Below are positions 14,851 through 23,342 of a stretch of DNA of 40,351 bases, piece after piece. The translations under genes and the position numbers were made by a program. The notes below the pieces were generated by a model. The model was given only the letters and a program-made list of their open reading frames with translations, had not been told where the DNA came from and made no database searches. Numbering within the stretch: position 1 is the first letter of the stretch; each line of letters opens with the position of its first letter. This DNA is from Clostridiales bacterium (GTDB lineage: Bacteria > Bacillota > Clostridia > Oscillospirales > CAG-382), in NCBI GenBank assembly GCA_004553575.1, contig SFLA01000022.1:1-40351 (forward strand), read 5' to 3'.

Positions 14851-15717
14851 TCAGCCGGCGTCGCAGAATCTGCCGGTCACCGTAAGAACACCGCTTCCGG
14901 GTACCGATTCGAACCTTCCCGTAACCGGGTCCGCGGTGTATACGGCGGCTCCGACAGTCAGCACACCGGCGGAGGTTTCGAACACACCGGTTTCCTCGTC
15001 GTAGCTGTAGTCCGCGCTTCCGAGCAATACTCCGTTGTATTCTGCCGTGATATCGTGCAGCACCGGGTAGAAAACATCGGTAAGAACCGCGTCGTCTGAT
15101 GCCGTGTTTCCCTCGTTTTCAAGGTAGAAGGTGTAGGTGAGTTCTTCACAGCCGGTGATTTCACGGGGACACAGGCATTTGCTCACCTTAAGCAGTGCTT
15201 CCTCCGCCGCGGGCACAGTTATCTCTGCGGACGCGCATCTTCCGGCGCCGGACAATGTCACCGTACTGCTCACAGCCGATCCGGGGCTGTGCGGGGTATA
15301 TTCGTTCGTTACCGCCTGATATATCAGAATCGTGCTTCCGCCTGCCGGAACGGTTATTCCGGTAATAAGAAGCCCGTCACCGGCCGTTACCGCGGGACTG
15401 CTCTGAGCCGCTCCGTTGATATAATATGCGATCGTTCCGTCTGCATAATCCAGCGGATAAAGGATTACCGGCGTTTCGGAGCCCTCCGGCGTGAATTCGT
15501 ATGCGCCGAGAGTGTCCCTTACCGAAACGTCCGTAAGCGTCACCGAGCCGGGGTTTTGTATACTTATAACATAAGTCACCCGGGATCCGGGAGTATACGC
15601 TCCTTCCACGGAACGGACGTTCAGCCCGGCGGCACAGGCAAGCGAACCGGTCACGGTGTTTGAATATATCGTTTTTCCCTCGTATTTTACCGAAGCCTGG
15701 TTGGTAAAGTCGTCCAT
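14851..15717 (-). CDS. DUF11 repeat protein without a signal peptide
   Basis: A 288-residue protein. The start at 15717 (MDDFTNQASVKYEGKT) is chosen because GGAGGG lies 11 bases upstream. Two DUF11-like beta-sandwich domains are visible: AYTPGSRVTYVISIQNPGSV... LTDVSVRDTL (about 40-75) and LLKVSKCLCP... LTYTFYLENEGNTASDDAVLTDVF (about 180-220). The opening FTNQAxxxYxGxTxxSNTVTG is a recurring N-terminus in a Clostridia family of DUF11 proteins that lack a classical signal peptide. A role as a surface or spore-coat layer protein is possible but unproven. Cys residues are spread through the second half. It stands alone between the malic enzyme terminator and the palindrome that follows the pyr operon. 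Confidence 0.75.
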   Translation of the reverse strand: MDDFTNQASVKYEGKTIYSNTVTGSLACAAGLNVRSVEGAYTPGSRVTYVISIQNPGSVTLTDVSVRDTLGAYEFTPEGSETPVILYPLDYADGTIAYYINGAAQSSPAVTAGDGLLITGITVPAGGSTILIYQAVTNEYTPHSPGSAVSSTVTLSGAGRCASAEITVPAAEEALLKVSKCLCPREITGCEELTYTFYLENEGNTASDDAVLTDVFYPVLHDITAEYNGVLLGSADYSYDEETGVFETSAGVLTVGAAVYTADPVTGRFESVPGSGVLTVTGRFCDAG

Positions 15718-15746
15718 ACAGTCTTGTTCCCTCCGAATAGAATAAT

Positions 15747-15772
15747 AGAGGATATGCATATGCATATCCTCT
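15747..15772. terminator. perfect 26-base palindrome after the pyr operon
   Basis: The arms AGAGGATATGCAT/ATGCATATCCTCT are perfectly complementary with no loop bases, flanked by AATAAT on the left and ATTATT on the right. It lies between the end of pyrI and the start of the DUF11 gene. It most likely serves as a weak bidirectional terminator; the adjoining U-tract is poor. Confidence 0.5.
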
Positions 15773-15821
15773 TGTATTATTGTATGCGAAGCCGTGCCCC
15801 GGGGTCAGCCGCAATCCGGTA

Positions 15822-16235
15822 TCAGGCCTTGGAATCGCAGTAGATACAGCGATATACCCGGTTTTCCGGGTCCGCGAGTCTGAAAACCTGCGGGAGCTCC
15901 TGCTCGGTTGAGGTTATACAGCGCGGATTCCGGCAGCTTATTACGCCCTCAAACCTTTCGGGCAGTGAGATCTTCCGTTTTTCCGTAGTTTTTCCGTCGC
16001 GTATAATGTTTACGGTCACTCCCGGATCGACGTATCCGAGCAGGTCGGTATTCAGATCGATAAGCTCGTCTATCTTTATTATATCTTTCCTGCCGGTTTT
16101 GGTGCTCGCCGCATTCGTTATGAGCGCGACCGAGCAGTCTGCGCTTTCCAGCCCGAGCAGCCGGTACAGCTCTATACCCTTGCCGGCGGTTATGTGGTCG
16201 ATAACAATTCCGTTGCGTATCGGATCGATATTCAT
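15822..16235 (-). CDS. pyrI: aspartate carbamoyltransferase regulatory subunit
   Basis: A 137-residue PyrI, the regulatory chain that binds nucleotides and, through a zinc site, the PyrB catalytic trimers. The N-terminal allosteric domain starts MNIDPIRNGIVIDHI and carries GKGIELYRLLGL and GRKDIIKID. The C-terminal zinc domain has CRNPRC (Cys-x4-Cys) and YRCIYC (Cys-x2-Cys), the expected four ligands. The start at 16235 overlaps the pyrB stop by four bases (ATGA), a classic coupled arrangement that helps equal production of the two subunits. A pyrBI pair implies feedback-controlled carbamoyltransferase. It is the last gene of the operon. Confidence 0.94.
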   Translation of the reverse strand: MNIDPIRNGIVIDHITAGKGIELYRLLGLESADCSVALITNAASTKTGRKDIIKIDELIDLNTDLLGYVDPGVTVNIIRDGKTTEKRKISLPERFEGVISCRNPRCITSTEQELPQVFRLADPENRVYRCIYCDSKA

Positions 16236-17152
16236 ATCCGTGCCTCCTCGAGCAGCATTTTTATAAGCGCCATCCGCATGTACTTTCCGTTCAGCACCTG
16301 CCTGAAATAGCAGGCGCGAGGGTCGGAATCGACCGCGGTGCTTATCTCGTTCACCCTCGGCAGCGGGTGCATTATGCAAAGGCTGTCTTTTGCGCTGCGA
16401 AGTTTGTCGGGTGTGAGTATATAGCTGTCCTTAAGCCTCAGATAGTCCTCCTCGTTGAAGAACCTTTCCTTCTGCACCCGGGTCATATACAATATGTCCA
16501 GCTCCGGAAGCGCCTCATCAAGATCGGAGGTCTGCATATACGGTATTCCGTTTTTCTTTAAAAAATCGTTTTTTACATAACTCGGCAGTTTAAGCTCTTC
16601 CGGCGAAATAAGCACGAAACGGTTACCGGGGTAACGCGACATTGCTTCGATAAGCGAATGTACCGTCCGTCCGAATTTAAGGTCGCCGCACAGGCCGACG
16701 GTCAGCCCCGAAAAGGTTTTCTTTTCGCGTCGTATTGTAAGCAGGTCTGCGAGCGTTTGGGTGGGGTGGTTGTGACCGCCGTCGCCGGCGTTTATTACCG
16801 GGACGGAGGCATTCATTGCCGCCACCAGAGGAGCACCCTCTTTGGGATGGCGCATTGCGATAATGTCGGCATAGCAGGAAATAACCTTTGCGGTGTCCGC
16901 AACGCTTTCGCCTTTTGCGGATGACGAGCTCTGCGCCTCCGAAAAACCGATAACCTGCCCGCCCAGCTCGTACATCGCCGCCTCGAAGCTGAGACGTGTT
17001 CTGGTGGACGGCTCGAAAAACAGGGAAGCAAGCTTTTTTCCGTTGCAGATATGCGAATATTTTTCCGGCGACGCTATAATGTCCTCCGCCGTGTCCGCAA
17101 GACGGTCAATGTCGTTGCATGAAAGGTCGCTTATGCGGATAAGACTGCGCAT
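16232..17152 (-). CDS. pyrB: aspartate carbamoyltransferase catalytic subunit
   Basis: A 306-residue catalytic chain that joins carbamoyl phosphate and aspartate, the first committed step of pyrimidine synthesis. Motifs: the carbamoyl phosphate loop FFEPSTRTRLSFEAAM (about residue 50), SSSSAKGES (about 75), GDGGHNHPTQTLADLLTI (about 127), the aspartate-binding TRVQKERF, and MHPLPRVNEI. The ATG at 17152 begins directly after the pyrE stop (TGATATG), and a GGAGG-like site lies in the pyrE tail; longer frames up to 17236 are pyrE shadow. Its partner pyrI overlaps its end. Confidence 0.96.
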   Translation of the reverse strand: MRSLIRISDLSCNDIDRLADTAEDIIASPEKYSHICNGKKLASLFFEPSTRTRLSFEAAMYELGGQVIGFSEAQSSSSAKGESVADTAKVISCYADIIAMRHPKEGAPLVAAMNASVPVINAGDGGHNHPTQTLADLLTIRREKKTFSGLTVGLCGDLKFGRTVHSLIEAMSRYPGNRFVLISPEELKLPSYVKNDFLKKNGIPYMQTSDLDEALPELDILYMTRVQKERFFNEEDYLRLKDSYILTPDKLRSAKDSLCIMHPLPRVNEISTAVDSDPRACYFRQVLNGKYMRMALIKMLLEEARI

Positions 17153-17153
17153 A

Positions 17154-17801
17154 TCAGCGTTTTCCTCCGATCCATGATTCGTCGGACGGATTGTCGCGGA
17201 AGGCAAGAAGCCGTTCCACATCCTCCTCGCGGACATAGCCGAGCCGGGCGGCGGATTCGGCTACGGTGTCGAAATCGGTAAGGCTTACGTTTCTAATTCC
17301 GGCTGCCGCAAGTCTTTCGGTGCCGGCCTTCATTCCGTAGGTAAAGATGGAAACAATTCCGATCACCTCGGCGCCTGCTTCTCGGAGTATTTCGGCAACC
17401 TTCACCGCCGATCCCGCCGTGGAAATAAGGTCTTCGACAATTACAGTCTTCTGCCCTTTTTCAAGCTTTCCTTCTATTTGGTTAAGCCTTCCGTGATCCT
17501 TTGCGTCGGACCTGACGTATCCCATGGGAAGTCCGAGTATATACCCGGTGATCGCCGCATGGGCAATACCGGCGGTCGAGGTGCCCATAAGCACCTCCGC
17601 TTCGGGGTATTCGGCTTTAATAAGAGCGGCAAGTCCGTTTTCCACATCTCCGCGGACTTCCGGGTCGGACAGTGTTAACCGGTTGTCGCAGTATACAGGG
17701 CTCTTTATTCCGGACGCCCAGGTGAACGGCTGCTCCGGTCTGAAGAACACCGCCTTTATCTTAAGCAGATCCTCTGCGATTTTTGTTTTCAGCGCTTCCA
17801 T
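17154..17801 (-). CDS. pyrE: orotate phosphoribosyltransferase
   Basis: A 215-residue enzyme that couples orotate with phosphoribosyl pyrophosphate to make OMP. The type I phosphoribosyltransferase signature is TVIVEDLISTAGSAVK (about residues 118-133). Upstream are the FTWASGIKSPVYCDNR substrate segment and GYVRSDAKDHG, the lysine-rich catalytic loop. It follows pyrF in the operon after 12 bases and is followed by pyrB with almost no gap. The length is usual for the clostridial form. Confidence 0.95.
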   Translation of the reverse strand: MEALKTKIAEDLLKIKAVFFRPEQPFTWASGIKSPVYCDNRLTLSDPEVRGDVENGLAALIKAEYPEAEVLMGTSTAGIAHAAITGYILGLPMGYVRSDAKDHGRLNQIEGKLEKGQKTVIVEDLISTAGSAVKVAEILREAGAEVIGIVSIFTYGMKAGTERLAAAGIRNVSLTDFDTVAESAARLGYVREEDVERLLAFRDNPSDESWIGGKR

Positions 17802-17813
17802 TTTAATTCCCTC

Positions 17814-18499
17814 TCATCCTATGAAATCTCTTATGCACCGCCCGTATGCCTCGGCGGGGTCGGCAGCTGCGGTTATCGGACGTCCGACTACTATGTAATC
17901 GCTCCCGAGCGCTTTTGCGCCCGCCGGATCTGTCACCCTTGCCTGATCTCCCGCATCTGCGGATGAAAACCGTACTCCCGGGGTAACGGTAAGGAAGCTC
18001 TTGCCGCAGCGGCTGTGTACCGCGCCGGATTCCAGCGGTGAGCATACCACGCCGTCGAGTCCGGCGCGCTGTGCGTTCAATGCGTATTTCATTACCGTTT
18101 CGTCCACCGTTCCGTGGATAAGCAACTCGTCGTTCATAACGTCTTCGGATATCGAAGTGAGCATGGTAACCGCTATGAGCAGCGGACGGGTTCCGTCGGG
18201 GCGCGTAAGGCCCTCCAGCGCCGCCTTCATCATCTGAGTGCCGCCGCCTGCGTGCAGATTGCATATATCGACGTTAAGCTCCGACAGCGCTCTCATTGCT
18301 TTTTTTACGGTGTTGGGTATATCGTGAAGCTTAAACGGTGACCGCGCGATTTTATATCGCGTAAGATCCGGGGACCCTCGGAATAAAACAGCTCCATTCC
18401 TATTTTCACGAACGGCTTTTTATCCTCGAACAGATCCAAGAATTCGAGCGTCTCCCTGCCCGACGGAAAATCGCAGGCGATTATTACATCCTTGCCCAT
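17814..18499 (-). pseudogene. pyrF: orotidine-5'-phosphate decarboxylase, disrupted by a small deletion
   Basis: Encodes OMP decarboxylase, the last step to UMP, but is split between two frames. Residues 1-52 are normal (MGKDVIIACDFPSGRETLEF, FVKIGMELFYSEG, RDIKSRGHR). After GHR the frame is lost at about 18333-18335 and resumes one frame over as KLHDIPNTVKKAMRAL, then GLDGVVCS, TVTPGVR and IVVGRPIT to the stop. Family members read roughly GHR-x-F-L-D-L-KLHDIP here, so about 13 bases appear missing, including the codon for the first Asp of the catalytic DxKxxD motif. The locus is 686 bases; adding 13 gives 233 codons, the family length. The start is at 18499 after AAGGAGA. It is either a real loss or an assembly error. 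Confidence 0.9.
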
Positions 18500-18514
18500 T
18501 ATTTCGTCTCCTTT

Positions 18515-19426
18515 TCATATACTTGCGCCGATAATACCGGACAGCGTTCCTATTCCGTATTTTTTCATTTCTTCCGGCAGTGCTTCAACGATGTTTTTGC
18601 ATGCGAACGGGTCGGTGAGATTCGCGGCGCCGACTCCGACCGCGGTCGCGCCTGCCAGCATCATCTCTATAACGTCGCGCGCCGAAGATACTCCGCCCAT
18701 TCCGACTATCGGTATCTTAACCGCCTTCGCCGCCTGCCACACGGCGCGGAGCGCAACCGGAAATACGCAGGGGCCGGACACTCCTCCGGTGATGTTTGCC
18801 AACACCGGACGGCGGGTGCGCGGGTCAATACGCATACCGAGCAGCGTGTTTATAAGGCTTATACCGTCCGCACCGGCGGATTCGCAGGCACGTGCAACCG
18901 AAGCAATGTCCGTTACATTCGGGGTAAGCTTAATGATTATCGGTTTATCCGTAACGCGGCGCACCGCCTTCGTAACCTGCTCGGCCGATCCGGGGTCTGT
19001 CCCGAAGCTCATTCCGCCTCCGTGCAGATTGGGGCAGGATATGTTTACTTCTATCCAGCCGATCTGAGGCTCGCGTCCGAAAGCTTCGCAGACCTCTGCG
19101 TATTCATCCGTTGAAAAACCGCCTACGTTTGCCATTACCGGTTTGCGAAAGTATTCCTTCATTTCCGGGAGTATTTTTTCTATTACGGTTTTATATCCGG
19201 GATTCTGAAGTCCCACCGAATTCAGCATTCCCGATGCGCACTCCGCAATACGCGGTGTGGGGTTGCCGAATCTCGGCTGTGCGGTCGTCCCCTTGAACGA
19301 AAAGCTGCCGAGTATGTTGATGTCGTACAGCTCGGCGAATTCCTTTCCGTATCCGAAGGTGCCGCTCGCGGCGATAACCGGATTGTCCATTTTAATCCCG
19401 CACAGGGATACTTCGGTGTTTACCAT
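18515..19426 (-). CDS. pyrD: dihydroorotate dehydrogenase class 1B, catalytic subunit
   Basis: A 303-residue FMN enzyme that oxidises dihydroorotate to orotate. The class 1B signature is the active-site Cys in NISCPNLHGGG (about residues 128-138). It also has NPVIAASGTFGYG at the N-terminus, the FMN-binding IIIKLTPNVTDI and the phosphate-binding GMGGVSSARDVIEMMLAGA (about 250). Class 1B enzymes work with PyrK and NAD+, and pyrK lies directly upstream, overlapping the pyrD start by seven bases. This fits an anaerobic or facultative Gram-positive. Confidence 0.95.
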   Translation of the reverse strand: MVNTEVSLCGIKMDNPVIAASGTFGYGKEFAELYDINILGSFSFKGTTAQPRFGNPTPRIAECASGMLNSVGLQNPGYKTVIEKILPEMKEYFRKPVMANVGGFSTDEYAEVCEAFGREPQIGWIEVNISCPNLHGGGMSFGTDPGSAEQVTKAVRRVTDKPIIIKLTPNVTDIASVARACESAGADGISLINTLLGMRIDPRTRRPVLANITGGVSGPCVFPVALRAVWQAAKAVKIPIVGMGGVSSARDVIEMMLAGATAVGVGAANLTDPFACKNIVEALPEEMKKYGIGTLSGIIGASI

Positions 19427-20151
19427 ATTATCTCTTCCCTCATCAGTATGGGCCCGTCGCGGCAGATGCGCTTATCGCCGTACTTTGTCTTACAGGTGCA
19501 GCCCATGCAGGCGCCGAAGCCGCAGCCCATACGTTCTTCGAAGCTGAACTGCCCTCCGGTGACCGCCACCCGTTCGATTGCGCGGAACATCGGCATCGGT
19601 CCGCAGGTGTAGAAGTAGGTGTAGTCGGCGCAGGCCATCGCATCGGCGGCGGTTCCCTTTATACCGTAGGAGCCGTCAGCGGTCGTTACGGTTACCGGTA
19701 CTCCGAGTGCACGGAATTCCGATTCGAGGAATATCCCGCTTTCGGTGTTGAAGCCGAGTATGACCGACGGCGATTTTCCTTCTCTGATAAGCTTTTTGCA
19801 GAGCATGTACAGAGGCGGCACCCCGACTCCGCCGCCTACCAGCAGAGGTCTTTCGCCGCTTACCGAGGTGTCGTAGCCGTTTCCGAGCCCGGTCAGCAGG
19901 TTCAGCGTATCGAACGGGCGGGTACGGCTTAGCCTTCCGGTGCCGTCCCCGACGACCCGGTACACCAGCGTAAGGACATTTTCCTCGGCGTCGCAGACGG
20001 ATATCGGCCGGCGAAGGAAGGCTCCGTCAACCTTCACGTTTACGAACTGACCCGGCTTGATTATATCCGAAGTGTCGCCCGAAAGCTTCATTACGAATAT
20101 ACCCGGCGAAACGGTTCCGTTGGAAATCACCGTAAAAATCGTTTCCGTCAT
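19420..20151 (-). CDS. pyrK: dihydroorotate dehydrogenase electron-transfer subunit
   Basis: A 243-residue iron-sulphur flavoprotein that passes electrons from PyrD to NAD+. The order is an FAD-binding barrel (PGQFVNVKVDGAFLRRPISV), a nucleotide-binding Rossmann part (LLVGGGVGVPPLYMLCKKL, about residue 100) and a C-terminal [2Fe-2S] site with CGFGACMGCTC followed by a fourth Cys in KRICRDGP. The start at 20151 has GGAGG eight bases before it, inside the end of carB. It overlaps pyrD, so the two subunits should be made together. Confidence 0.95.
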   Translation of the reverse strand: MTETIFTVISNGTVSPGIFVMKLSGDTSDIIKPGQFVNVKVDGAFLRRPISVCDAEENVLTLVYRVVGDGTGRLSRTRPFDTLNLLTGLGNGYDTSVSGERPLLVGGGVGVPPLYMLCKKLIREGKSPSVILGFNTESGIFLESEFRALGVPVTVTTADGSYGIKGTAADAMACADYTYFYTCGPMPMFRAIERVAVTGGQFSFEERMGCGFGACMGCTCKTKYGDKRICRDGPILMREEIIW

Positions 20152-20162
20152 CTGTTCCTCCG

Positions 20163-23100
20163 TTATGCGTCTATTGTTGATATTGTGAATGTCGTCTCTT
20201 CAAGCACATCGAGCAGCACGCGCACCGTGTCAAGCGAAGTGAAGGTCGTCACGTTGTTTTCCGCCGCGCACTGACGTATTTCGTATCCGTCGGACATTAC
20301 GTTCGACGAGCTGAGGTCGCGGGTGTTTATAACATAGGTCACATAGCCGCCGCGTATCGCGTCAGGTATCTCGCTGCTTCCGTCGCTTATCTTTTGCAGA
20401 GTGTGGGTGCGTATACCGTGCTGTTTAAGATATTTTGCGGTGCCTTCTGTCGCCTGTATGCTGAATCCCATGTTGTAAAACCGCCGTATAAGCGGCAGAG
20501 CCTCCGCCTTGTCGCGGTCGGCAATGGTAACCAGAACGGTGCCGTAATTCATTATCTTCATTCCCGAAGCCTGAAGCGCCTTATAAAGCGCTCGTGTGAG
20601 GCTGCGGTCGTATCCGATTGCCTCGCCCGTCGATTTCATTTCGGGCGAAAGATAAGCATCCAGCCCGCGTAGCTTGGAGAAGGAGAACGCAGGCACCTTT
20701 ACGCATCTGCGGTCGGTTCTTCCCGACGCTCCGGAGGCGAGTCCCTGCTCCTTAAGCGACACACCGAGCATTGCCAGTGTCGCTATATCCGCAAGGCTGT
20801 ATCCCGTGGATTTTGACAGGAACGGCACCGTCCGAGACGAGCGCGGGTTCACTTCAATTATATAGACCCGATCTTCGGGATCAACTATGAACTGAATGTT
20901 GTACAGACCGACTATCCCGATACCGAGCCCGAGACGGCGCGTGTAATCGGCAATAACGCTTTTTACCTTTTCGGACAGGCTGAACGGGGGATATACGCTT
21001 ATCGAATCTCCGCTGTGTATTCCCGTACGTTCGACCAGCTCCATTATTCCCGGAAGAAATACGTCGGTGCCGTCGCAAACCGCATCGGCTTCGACTTCCT
21101 TGCCTTCTATGTATTTGTCCACCAGCACCGGCTTGTCTTCGTCGATTTCGACGGCAGTTTTAAGATATCCGCGCAGCTGTTGCTCGTCGGCGACTATCTG
21201 CATTGCCCGTCCGCCCAGCACGAACGACGGTCTTACCAGCACCGGATAACCGATTTCCGCAGCGGCGCGTACACCGTCTTCGATTTTTGTAACCGCTCTG
21301 CCCTTCGGTTGAGGGATTCCGAGAGCGTCGAGTATCTTCTCGAATTTATCCCGGTCCTCCGCCCGCTCTATCGCTTCGCAGTCGGTACCGATAAGCTTTA
21401 CTCCGCGCGCAGCGAGCGGAGCGGCGAGATTTATCGCCGTCTGACCGCCGAGGGTTGCTATAACGCCTACCGGATTTTCGAGATGAAGCACGTTCATCAC
21501 ATCCTCCGCGGTGAGCGGCTCGAAATACAGCTTGTCGGAGCAGGTGTAGTCTGTCGAAACGGTTTCGGGATTGTTGTTGATGATTATCGCTTCGTATCCT
21601 GCGGAATGAATTGTCTTTACGGCGTGTACGGTCGAATAATCAAATTCAACGCCCTGGCCGATACGTATCGGTCCGGATCCGAGCACGACTATTTTCTTTG
21701 CGTCAGAAACCAGGGATTCGTTTTCGCTCTCGTAGGAAGAGTAGAAATAAGGTATATAACTTTCGAATTCCGATGCGCAGGTGTCGATCATCTTGTATAC
21801 CGGGAACAGACCGCATTCCTCGCGCAGGGCGAATATCTTATGCTCGTCAGTGTTCCAGAACTCCGCAATGCTCCGGTCGGTAAAGCCCATACGCTTTGCT
21901 TTGCGCAGGACTTCCCGGTCAAAAGGCTTTGCCGCTATCTCTTTTTCGGCGGCGGTAAGCGAGCGGATTTTCTCGAGGAACAGCAGATCGATTTTGGTTA
22001 TCTCGTTTATCATGCCTATATCGGTGCCCCTGCGAAGCAGCTCCGCTATCGCAAACAGACGGTCGTCGCGCCCTTCTTTTATATAATCGAGCAGACAGTC
22101 GTCTGTTACGGAATCGAACTTGGCGGAATACAGGCGGTCGGCTCCTATCTCGAGCGACCTTACAGCTTTCATAAGGCTTTCTTCCATGGTTCTGCCGATA
22201 CTCATAACCTCGCCGGTGGCCTTCATCTGGGTGGAAAGGGTGTTGTTTGCGGACGAGAATTTATCGAACGGGAACCGGGGCATTTTTGTGACCACATAGT
22301 CGAGCGAGGGCTCGAATGCGGCGGGGGTAGAGGCAATGCGTATCTCGTCAAGCGTCATTCCTACAGCTATCTTTGCGCTCACCCTGGCTATCGGGTATCC
22401 GCTTGCCTTGGAAGCGAGAGCAGAGGAGCGCGATACACGCGGATTGACCTCTATAACGTAATAATTGAACGAAAGCGGATCGAGCGCGAACTGTACATTG
22501 CAGCCTCCCTCGATTTTAAGCGCGCGGATTATACGCAGCGCGCTGTCGCGCAGCATGTGATATTCGCGGTTCGTAAGCGTCTGCGAAGGGCAGACGACTA
22601 CAGAATCTCCGGTATGTATCCCGACGGGATCGACGTTTTCCATGTTGCATACGGTTATGGCGGTGTCGTTGCCGTCGCGTACTACCTCGTATTCGATTTC
22701 TTTATAGCCCTTTATGCTCTTTTCCACAAGTACCTGAGATACCGGAGAAAGCGAGAGGGCGTTTTTAAGCTTCTCGCGGCACTCTTCGGGGGTATCTGCA
22801 AATCCGCCGCCCGTTCCGCCGAGCGTGAACGCGGGACGCAGTACCACCGGATAGCCGATTCTTTCGGCTGCCGCAAGACCTTCTTCGATCGTGTTTGCCG
22901 TTTCGGACGGAAGCACCGGCTCGCCCAGCGAATCGCAGAGCTGTTTGAACTTTTCGCGGTCCTCTGCCTGCTCTATGCTTGCGCTGCAGGTGCCGAGCAG
23001 CTCGGTGCGGCATTCGCGCAGTATTCCTTTTTTGTCAAGCTGCATGGCGAGGTTAAGGCCTATCTGTCCTCCGATTCCCGGAACGATGGCGTCCGGCCGC

Positions 23101-23342
23101 TCGTAACGGATAACCTTTGCAACGTATTCGAGCGTGAGCGGCTCCATGTAAACCTTGTCGGCAATGGTGGTGTCGGTCATTATCGTCGCAGGGTTGGAGT
23201 TGCACAGAACAACCTCATAGCCCTCCTCCTTCAGTGCGAGACAGGCCTGGGTTCCGGCATAGTCGAATTCCGCAGCCTGACCGATAACTATCGGACCGGA
23301 CCCGATAACGAGTATCTTTTTTATGTCGGTGCGCTTAGGCAT
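20163..23342 (-). CDS. carB: carbamoyl phosphate synthase large subunit
   Basis: A 1,059-residue enzyme that makes carbamoyl phosphate from bicarbonate, ammonia (from CarA) and two ATP. Both homologous halves are present: KKILVIGSGPIVIGQAAEFDYAG near the start (about residues 9-31) and KKIVVLGSGPIRIGQGVEFDYS in the second half (about 550). Two ATP-grasp domains follow these segments (for example VLRPAFTLGGTGGG and VLVRPSFVLGGRAM). The C-terminal MGS-like allosteric domain has GFSIQATEGTAKYLKQHG (about 950). Length is standard. A GGAGG sits 12 bases before the ATG, which overlaps the carA stop by eight bases. As the only carB in the window, within pyr genes, it serves pyrimidine synthesis and possibly arginine. 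Confidence 0.97.
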   Translation of the reverse strand: MPKRTDIKKILVIGSGPIVIGQAAEFDYAGTQACLALKEEGYEVVLCNSNPATIMTDTTIADKVYMEPLTLEYVAKVIRYERPDAIVPGIGGQIGLNLAMQLDKKGILRECRTELLGTCSASIEQAEDREKFKQLCDSLGEPVLPSETANTIEEGLAAAERIGYPVVLRPAFTLGGTGGGFADTPEECREKLKNALSLSPVSQVLVEKSIKGYKEIEYEVVRDGNDTAITVCNMENVDPVGIHTGDSVVVCPSQTLTNREYHMLRDSALRIIRALKIEGGCNVQFALDPLSFNYYVIEVNPRVSRSSALASKASGYPIARVSAKIAVGMTLDEIRIASTPAAFEPSLDYVVTKMPRFPFDKFSSANNTLSTQMKATGEVMSIGRTMEESLMKAVRSLEIGADRLYSAKFDSVTDDCLLDYIKEGRDDRLFAIAELLRRGTDIGMINEITKIDLLFLEKIRSLTAAEKEIAAKPFDREVLRKAKRMGFTDRSIAEFWNTDEHKIFALREECGLFPVYKMIDTCASEFESYIPYFYSSYESENESLVSDAKKIVVLGSGPIRIGQGVEFDYSTVHAVKTIHSAGYEAIIINNNPETVSTDYTCSDKLYFEPLTAEDVMNVLHLENPVGVIATLGGQTAINLAAPLAARGVKLIGTDCEAIERAEDRDKFEKILDALGIPQPKGRAVTKIEDGVRAAAEIGYPVLVRPSFVLGGRAMQIVADEQQLRGYLKTAVEIDEDKPVLVDKYIEGKEVEADAVCDGTDVFLPGIMELVERTGIHSGDSISVYPPFSLSEKVKSVIADYTRRLGLGIGIVGLYNIQFIVDPEDRVYIIEVNPRSSRTVPFLSKSTGYSLADIATLAMLGVSLKEQGLASGASGRTDRRCVKVPAFSFSKLRGLDAYLSPEMKSTGEAIGYDRSLTRALYKALQASGMKIMNYGTVLVTIADRDKAEALPLIRRFYNMGFSIQATEGTAKYLKQHGIRTHTLQKISDGSSEIPDAIRGGYVTYVINTRDLSSSNVMSDGYEIRQCAAENNVTTFTSLDTVRVLLDVLEETTFTISTIDA

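Noticed and set aside
17803..18264. A second minus-strand frame in the pyrF region
   Set aside because: It is an Arg-rich shadow frame; the two real pyrF frames show family motifs.
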